A stretch of DNA of 10,589 nt from Planctomycetota bacterium (GTDB lineage: Bacteria; Planctomycetota; MHYJ01; JACPRB01). Each line of letters opens with the position of its first letter. Within the stretch, counting starts at the first letter, position 1. The stretch covers positions 1 through 10,589 of the forward strand of contig JAHFOZ010000154.1 in assembly GCA_023261405.1 (NCBI GenBank), given 5' to 3'. The notes beneath the pieces are model-generated. The model had not been told where the DNA came from. It ran no database searches and was given only the letters and a program-made list of their open reading frames with translations. The translations under genes were made by a program, and so were the position numbers. This document shows, in pieces, positions 7,782 to 10,589 of the stretch.

Positions 7782-8470
7782 TAGGCCGGATTCCCTGCTG
7801 GTTCTTGTCGCTGCTCCTGCACGGGGCGATTTTAGCCGTGGGGGTGGGTTTGGGCGTCGGGACGGGCGCCCCCTACGAGCCCGCGCTTGTGACGGTGACC
7901 CTCGCAGCCCCCTCGGGTCCGCTGCTGGCTGAGTTTCGGGTCAGGCCCGCCGAACCCGAGCCCGAGGTGGAGACGCCCCGGGAACTCCCGCCCCCCGAGG
8001 ACGAGGTCGTTCCGCCGCTGGTCGAATTCGTCGTCGTGCCGACCCCGGCCGCCGAGACCCCGACGGTTGAGGCCCCGCTCCCGGCTCCCGTCCCGGATCA
8101 GGTTCCGCCGGCCGCCAAGCCCATCCCCCCGCCGCCTGCCCCACCGGTCGCCGCGCCTGCGGCGGCCCCCTCGGCCGGCGCGTCGGGCGCGGATGGGGAG
8201 ATCGCGGCGGCGGAGGTCGACAACCCGGCGCCCCAGTATCCGCTCGCCGCGCGGCGACGCGGCCTCGAGGCCGAGGTGGTGGTGGAGATCGCCATCACGC
8301 CCCAGGGGACCTGCGGCGACGTCAAGATCGTGGAGAACACGGGCGCCGCGGCCTTCGGCGACGCGGCCCTCGCCGCCGTCCGCAAGTGGACCTTCCGCCC
8401 CGCCACCCTCGGCGGCCGCCCCGTGGGCTCCTCCCAGCGCATCCGCTTCGTCTTCAAGCTCAAGGCTTGA
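7778..8470 (+). CDS. Energy transducer TonB-like protein
   Basis: TonB proteins carry proton-motive energy from an inner-membrane ExbB/ExbD complex to outer-membrane transporters. Seen (230 aa): an N-terminal membrane anchor (about 6-28) carrying S11-x3-H15, matching the SxxxH motif of TonB anchors; a long Pro/Glu/Ala-rich periplasmic spacer (about 50-145); and a TonB C-terminal domain (about 150-229) with PQYPLAARRRGLEAEVVVE, GDVKIVENTG and VRKWTFRPA. The start is chosen as GTG 7778 because it immediately precedes the anchor; extending upstream adds an unlikely segment that overlaps the gamma-CA gene. The GGGAG before it is unusually close (about 1 nt), so initiation may be coupled to the short frame 7755-7781. 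No exbB, exbD or TonB-dependent receptor is in view. Confidence 0.88.
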   Translation: MIGRIPCWFLSLLLHGAILAVGVGLGVGTGAPYEPALVTVTLAAPSGPLLAEFRVRPAEPEPEVETPRELPPPEDEVVPPLVEFVVVPTPAAETPTVEAPLPAPVPDQVPPAAKPIPPPPAPPVAAPAAAPSAGASGADGEIAAAEVDNPAPQYPLAARRRGLEAEVVVEIAITPQGTCGDVKIVENTGAAAFGDAALAAVRKWTFRPATLGGRPVGSSQRIRFVFKLKA

Positions 8471-8514
8471 ACGCTCGCGGTTGCTCGCGCAGGCGGATCG
8501 CTTCAGCCGGGGCG

Positions 8515-8533
8515 CAGGGCTCGCCGTGCCCTG
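8515..8533 (+). repeat. Inverted repeat after the tonB-like gene
   Basis: CAGGGC (8515-8520) and GCCCTG (8528-8533) form a perfect 6-bp stem with a 7-nt loop, 45 nt past the tonB stop. There is no T-tract, so at best it is a weak or Rho-assisted terminator or an mRNA 3' stabiliser. Confidence 0.4.
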
Positions 8534-8582
8534 TCGGGGAGCGATCGGACGCTCGGCCCTGATCCTAACCCTGCCGACATGA

Positions 8583-8618
8583 TCGGCGCCGCTCGGTCAT
8601 CTATCGGTGTGGGATCGG
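8583..8618 (+). promoter_or_regulatory. Helically phased TCGG direct repeats upstream of the toroid-protein gene
   Basis: TCGG starts at 8583, 8593, 8604 and 8615, spacings of 10, 11 and 11 bp, so the sites lie on one face of the helix. Further copies lie at 8534, 8545 and 8553. The array ends 23 bp before the gene. Direct repeats with 11-bp spacing are typical of OmpR/PhoB-family binding sites; whether such a regulator binds here is inference. An inverted repeat, GCCGA-N5-TCGGC (8573-8587), overlaps the left end. Confidence 0.35.
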
Positions 8619-8632
8619 GAGTCGCGACCGGG
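8611..8632 (+). repeat. 22-bp intergenic motif, copy 1
   Basis: GGGATCGGGAG-N4-GACCGGG lies directly before the start at 8641, and its CGGGAG end probably acts as the ribosome site. A second copy with the same 18 fixed bases is at 9921-9942, also about 9-10 nt before an ATG. Internally it is a direct repeat of GAYCGGGAG with a 13-nt period. It could be a shared operator or an RNA-level element. Confidence 0.5.
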
Positions 8633-8640
8633 AGCAGTGC

Positions 8641-9753
8641 ATGAACGCCATGAAAGCAGGCATCGGCTTGGCGGCGCTCTTCCTCCCCGTCTCACCGGCA
8701 TGGGGCCGACCCCAGCAGCCCGACCCCGTGAAGGTGGACGCGGCGATCAAGGCGGGCGTCGAGAACCTGCGCACCAAAGTCAGGAAACAGCCGGCCGCGA
8801 CCGAAAAGATGCGGGAACTCGTCCTCCTCACCCTGGCGCACTCCGGCCTCCGCGCGGGCGACCCCCTCTTCGACGAACTCCTGAAGTCGATCCTCGACGA
8901 GCCCCTCGCGACGACCTACCGCACCTCGCTCCAGGCCATGCTGCTCGAGGAGGTCGATCGCGCCACCCACCAGGACCGCCTCTTCCAGTGCGCCCAGTTT
9001 CTCGTGGACAACCAGTGCAAGAACGGACAGTGGAGCTACGGGGCCCCCACGACGTACCCCGAACCTCCGGTGGAGAGCCCCGGGTGGGATGCCGCCACGG
9101 GACCGGCGGTGGCGGATCCTCGGGGGAGGCCCCCCGTCCGCCGAAAGATCCCGGTGCGGAAGCAGCGTGAGGGACCCGATACGGGGGACAATTCGAACTC
9201 CCAGTACGCGGCCCTCGGCCTGCGCGCCTGCCATGACGCCGGGATCATCCTCCCCAAGGAGATGCTCCAGAAAGCCGCCCGGTGGTGGCGCGAGAACCAG
9301 TACGGCGAGTCTCCCGCGGGCACCGCCGTCGCGCCCCGGGGATGGAGTTACGGCCCGCGGGGCAATACCCCCTACGGATCCATGACCGCCGGCGCCGTCG
9401 GGGCCCTCGTCCTCTGCGACCATCTCCTGGGCGCCGACTGGAGGAAGGACGACGCCGTCAACTCCGGCATGAACTGGCTGCGCGACAACTTCACCGTGAC
9501 TGAGAATCCGAAGCGTCACGGCCAGCACCATTACTACTTCCTCTATGCCCTCGAGCGGGCCTGCCGGCTCTATCCCACCGAGACCCTCGGGAAGGCGGAG
9601 TGGTATCCCGAGGGAGCGATCTTCCTCCTCCGCGACCAGGTCCGCGACGGCTCCTGGGGGAAGAGCCCCGTCGACACCTGCTTCGCCATCCTCTTCCTGC
9701 GGCGCGCCACCCGCCCGCTCCTCGATCCGAAGGAGATGGATCGGAAGAGATGA
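8641..9753 (+). CDS. Secreted alpha/alpha-toroid protein (prenyltransferase/squalene-oxidase repeat-like)
   Basis: 370 aa with a cleavable-looking signal peptide (residues 4-22, ending VSPAWG). The rest shows repeated helix pairs with QW-like turns typical of the terpene-cyclase/prenyltransferase toroid fold: CAQFLVDNQCKNGQWSYG (117-134), ARWWRENQ...GWSYGP (213-239), GMNWLRDNF (276-284) and GAIFLLRDQVRDGSWG...DTCFAILFLRRA (325-356). The block DNSNSQYAALGL (183-194) is also typical. I know this architecture from exported proteins of unknown function in Planctomycetota and relatives. The DxDD-type catalytic acid of squalene-hopene cyclases is not evident, so a cyclase activity is not supported. 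Residues about 138-182 form a Pro/Arg-rich loop between repeats. The start follows CGGGAG with 6 nt spacing; the ATG at 8650 is an alternative. Confidence 0.75.
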   Translation: MNAMKAGIGLAALFLPVSPAWGRPQQPDPVKVDAAIKAGVENLRTKVRKQPAATEKMRELVLLTLAHSGLRAGDPLFDELLKSILDEPLATTYRTSLQAMLLEEVDRATHQDRLFQCAQFLVDNQCKNGQWSYGAPTTYPEPPVESPGWDAATGPAVADPRGRPPVRRKIPVRKQREGPDTGDNSNSQYAALGLRACHDAGIILPKEMLQKAARWWRENQYGESPAGTAVAPRGWSYGPRGNTPYGSMTAGAVGALVLCDHLLGADWRKDDAVNSGMNWLRDNFTVTENPKRHGQHHYYFLYALERACRLYPTETLGKAEWYPEGAIFLLRDQVRDGSWGKSPVDTCFAILFLRRATRPLLDPKEMDRKR

Positions 9754-9888
9754 ACTCTCCTGTCGAGAGGCTTGGATCGACACGGGTCAGGATGAACTCT
9801 TCCGCAACAACCGCCGCAGTAGCGCAGTAGATCCGTGCGCGAGACCCCATCCCACGAATGAATCGCTTCGTGAATTGACGATCTCCCC

Positions 9889-9916
9889 TTGCTATCGGGC
9901 CATGGGCATTTATACT
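9889..9916 (+). promoter_or_regulatory. Predicted promoter of the porin-like gene
   Basis: TTGCTA (9889-9894) and TATACT (9911-9916) are 16 bp apart, within a locally AT-richer stretch. The predicted transcript start is near 9923, inside the 22-bp repeated motif, giving a leader of about 105 nt. A TTGACG at 9875-9880 is also present but lies 30 bp from this -10 and cannot pair with it. Confidence 0.5.
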
Positions 9917-9920
9917 TCCG

Positions 9921-9942
9921 GGGATCGGGAGGTGTGACCGGG
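9921..9942 (+). repeat. 22-bp intergenic motif, copy 2
   Basis: GGGATCGGGAG-N4-GACCGGG, identical to the copy at 8611-8632 except in the four variable positions (GTGT here, TCGC there). It begins 4 nt after the predicted -10 and so overlaps the expected transcription start. It ends 9 nt before the ATG of a 14-codon open frame. Confidence 0.5.
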
Positions 9943-10027
9943 GTGAATTCGATGACGCCCTCCGATCTGCCCCAGGTTGAACTTCGTTTCCCCTGACGCG
10001 AACAAGCATCCAGATGGGGAGTTTTCG

Positions 10028-10589
10028 ATGATGTCCTTCCCCGCGCGGGCTCGGGCCCATGTAATCACGGTGGGACTGGTCCTGCTCGCGCCCGCGGCCG
10101 CGTGGTCCCTCCAGGGCAACGCGCCTCCCGACGGCGCCCTTTCCCTCCAGGCGACGGGGAAACAGGACGAGAACAAGCGGCCCCAGGATCTCGAGCGCCG
10201 CGTGGCCGAGCTGGAACAGCAGATGGACCGGCTGGGACGGGATGAAGGTGTCCGCTGGTACGACCGCCTCAAGATCATGATCTTCAACGACGTCACGGTC
10301 GAGGTGGTCGACCGCGATAAAGGGAACGTGGGCGGCGACGATTCGTCGACGGTGGTGGTCGGACAGCTCGATCTCACCCTGACGGCGGACCTGCCGGAGC
10401 GCTTCTCCTTCCTCGGCGAGATCGTCATCGAGGCGGACGACACCAATTCCGCCGTCGTGGACCCCGAGCGGATCATGCTCCAGTACCTGCATGCCGACGA
10501 GCTGACCCTCGGGCTGGGGCGCTTCCACACCGCCCTGGGACACTGGAACACGGCCTACCATCACGGGAGATATCTCTTCGCCTCCGTGA
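10028..10589 (+). CDS. Outer-membrane beta-barrel porin-like protein, 3' end outside the window
   Basis: The reading frame is open for 187 codons and runs off the right edge. Seen: a signal peptide (about residues 5-28, hydrophobic VITVGLVLLAPAAAWS), a Gln/Pro-rich segment, a short coiled coil (LERRVAELEQQMDRLGRD, about 58-75), then alternating amphipathic beta-strands (VVVGQLDLTLTADLP, FSFLGEIVIEAD, RIMLQYLHAD) and the block LGLGRFHTALGHWNTAYHHG. A signal peptide plus short coiled coil plus barrel strands is typical of porins of the OprP/OprO-like and related groups, and the GRFHTxLGxWNTAYHHG block is familiar to me from uncharacterised outer-membrane barrels. The substrate cannot be inferred. 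The start at 10028 (or the adjacent ATG at 10031) has GGGGAG (10016-10021) 6 nt upstream. Confidence 0.7.
   Translation, partial: MMSFPARARAHVITVGLVLLAPAAAWSLQGNAPPDGALSLQATGKQDENKRPQDLERRVAELEQQMDRLGRDEGVRWYDRLKIMIFNDVTVEVVDRDKGNVGGDDSSTVVVGQLDLTLTADLPERFSFLGEIVIEADDTNSAVVDPERIMLQYLHADELTLGLGRFHTALGHWNTAYHHGRYLFASV

Larger units (their letters stand above)
9754..10027 (+). other. Non-coding stretch between the toroid-protein and porin-like genes
   Basis: This 274-nt gap holds no convincing gene. It contains a direct repeat of ATGAACTCT (9750-9758 and 9792-9800), a 6-bp inverted repeat CACGAA-N8-TTCGTG (9853-9872), a predicted promoter (9889-9916), the second copy of the 22-bp motif (9921-9942) and a 14-codon open frame (9952-9996). 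No intrinsic terminator with a T-tract is visible after the toroid-protein gene. Confidence 0.5.

Noticed and set aside
9755..9769. CTCTC-CTGTC-GAGAG hairpin as terminator of the toroid-protein gene
   Set aside because: Only five base pairs and no T-tract.
9750..9830. 26-codon frame MNSPVERLGS... overlapping the toroid-protein stop by ATGA
   Set aside because: No usable ribosome site and Ser/Thr/Ala-rich low-information sequence; the ATGA overlap alone is not enough.
9491..10564. 357-aa minus-strand open frame across the intergenic gap and porin-like gene
   Set aside because: Spans a region with plus-strand promoter signals and a plus-strand exported protein; its translation has no recognisable domain.

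Overview
The window is GC-rich, gene-dense chromosomal DNA from a diderm (Gram-negative-type) bacterium. The evidence is a TonB-type transducer, a predicted outer-membrane beta-barrel with a signal peptide, a PBP4-like periplasmic peptidase and a type IV pilus (or type II secretion-like) motor. The secreted alpha/alpha-toroid (squalene-cyclase-like repeat) protein belongs to a type I associate mainly with Planctomycetota and related uncultured lineages. That is a hint only, because no rRNA or marker gene is present to settle the phylum. I see no tRNA, rRNA, CRISPR array, insertion sequence or phage gene.

Layout. (1) Positions 6-878, minus strand: a PBP4/DacB-like D-Ala-D-Ala carboxypeptidase that stops early, before two of its three active-site motifs. 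(2) Positions 900-4193, plus strand: a very good sigma70-type promoter followed by pilB (assembly ATPase) and pilC (inner-membrane platform), closed by a strong intrinsic terminator at 4241-4276. (3) Positions 4351-7704, plus strand: an orphan membrane histidine kinase, then a tight run of a DUF4438 protein, an unrecognised 129-aa protein and a gamma-carbonic-anhydrase-fold protein whose start overlaps the preceding stop (ATGA). (4) Positions 7778-8470: a TonB-like protein with its own predicted promoter. (5) Positions 8471-10589: two exported-protein genes, the toroid protein and the start of an outer-membrane porin-like protein that runs off the right edge. Their regulatory regions share a repeated motif of about 22 bp, and the first also carries a helically phased series of TCGG sites.

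How the genes fit together. pilB and pilC make the core of one pilus extension machine; no pilin, pilT, pilM-Q or response regulator is in view. The kinase could report envelope or surface state but has no visible partner. TonB, the porin-like protein and the secreted toroid protein all point to the envelope. The function of the DUF4438/129-aa/gamma-CA cluster is unknown, and it is the most plausible place for undescribed biology. The large antisense open frames are consistent with strong GC bias at third codon positions and were not called.
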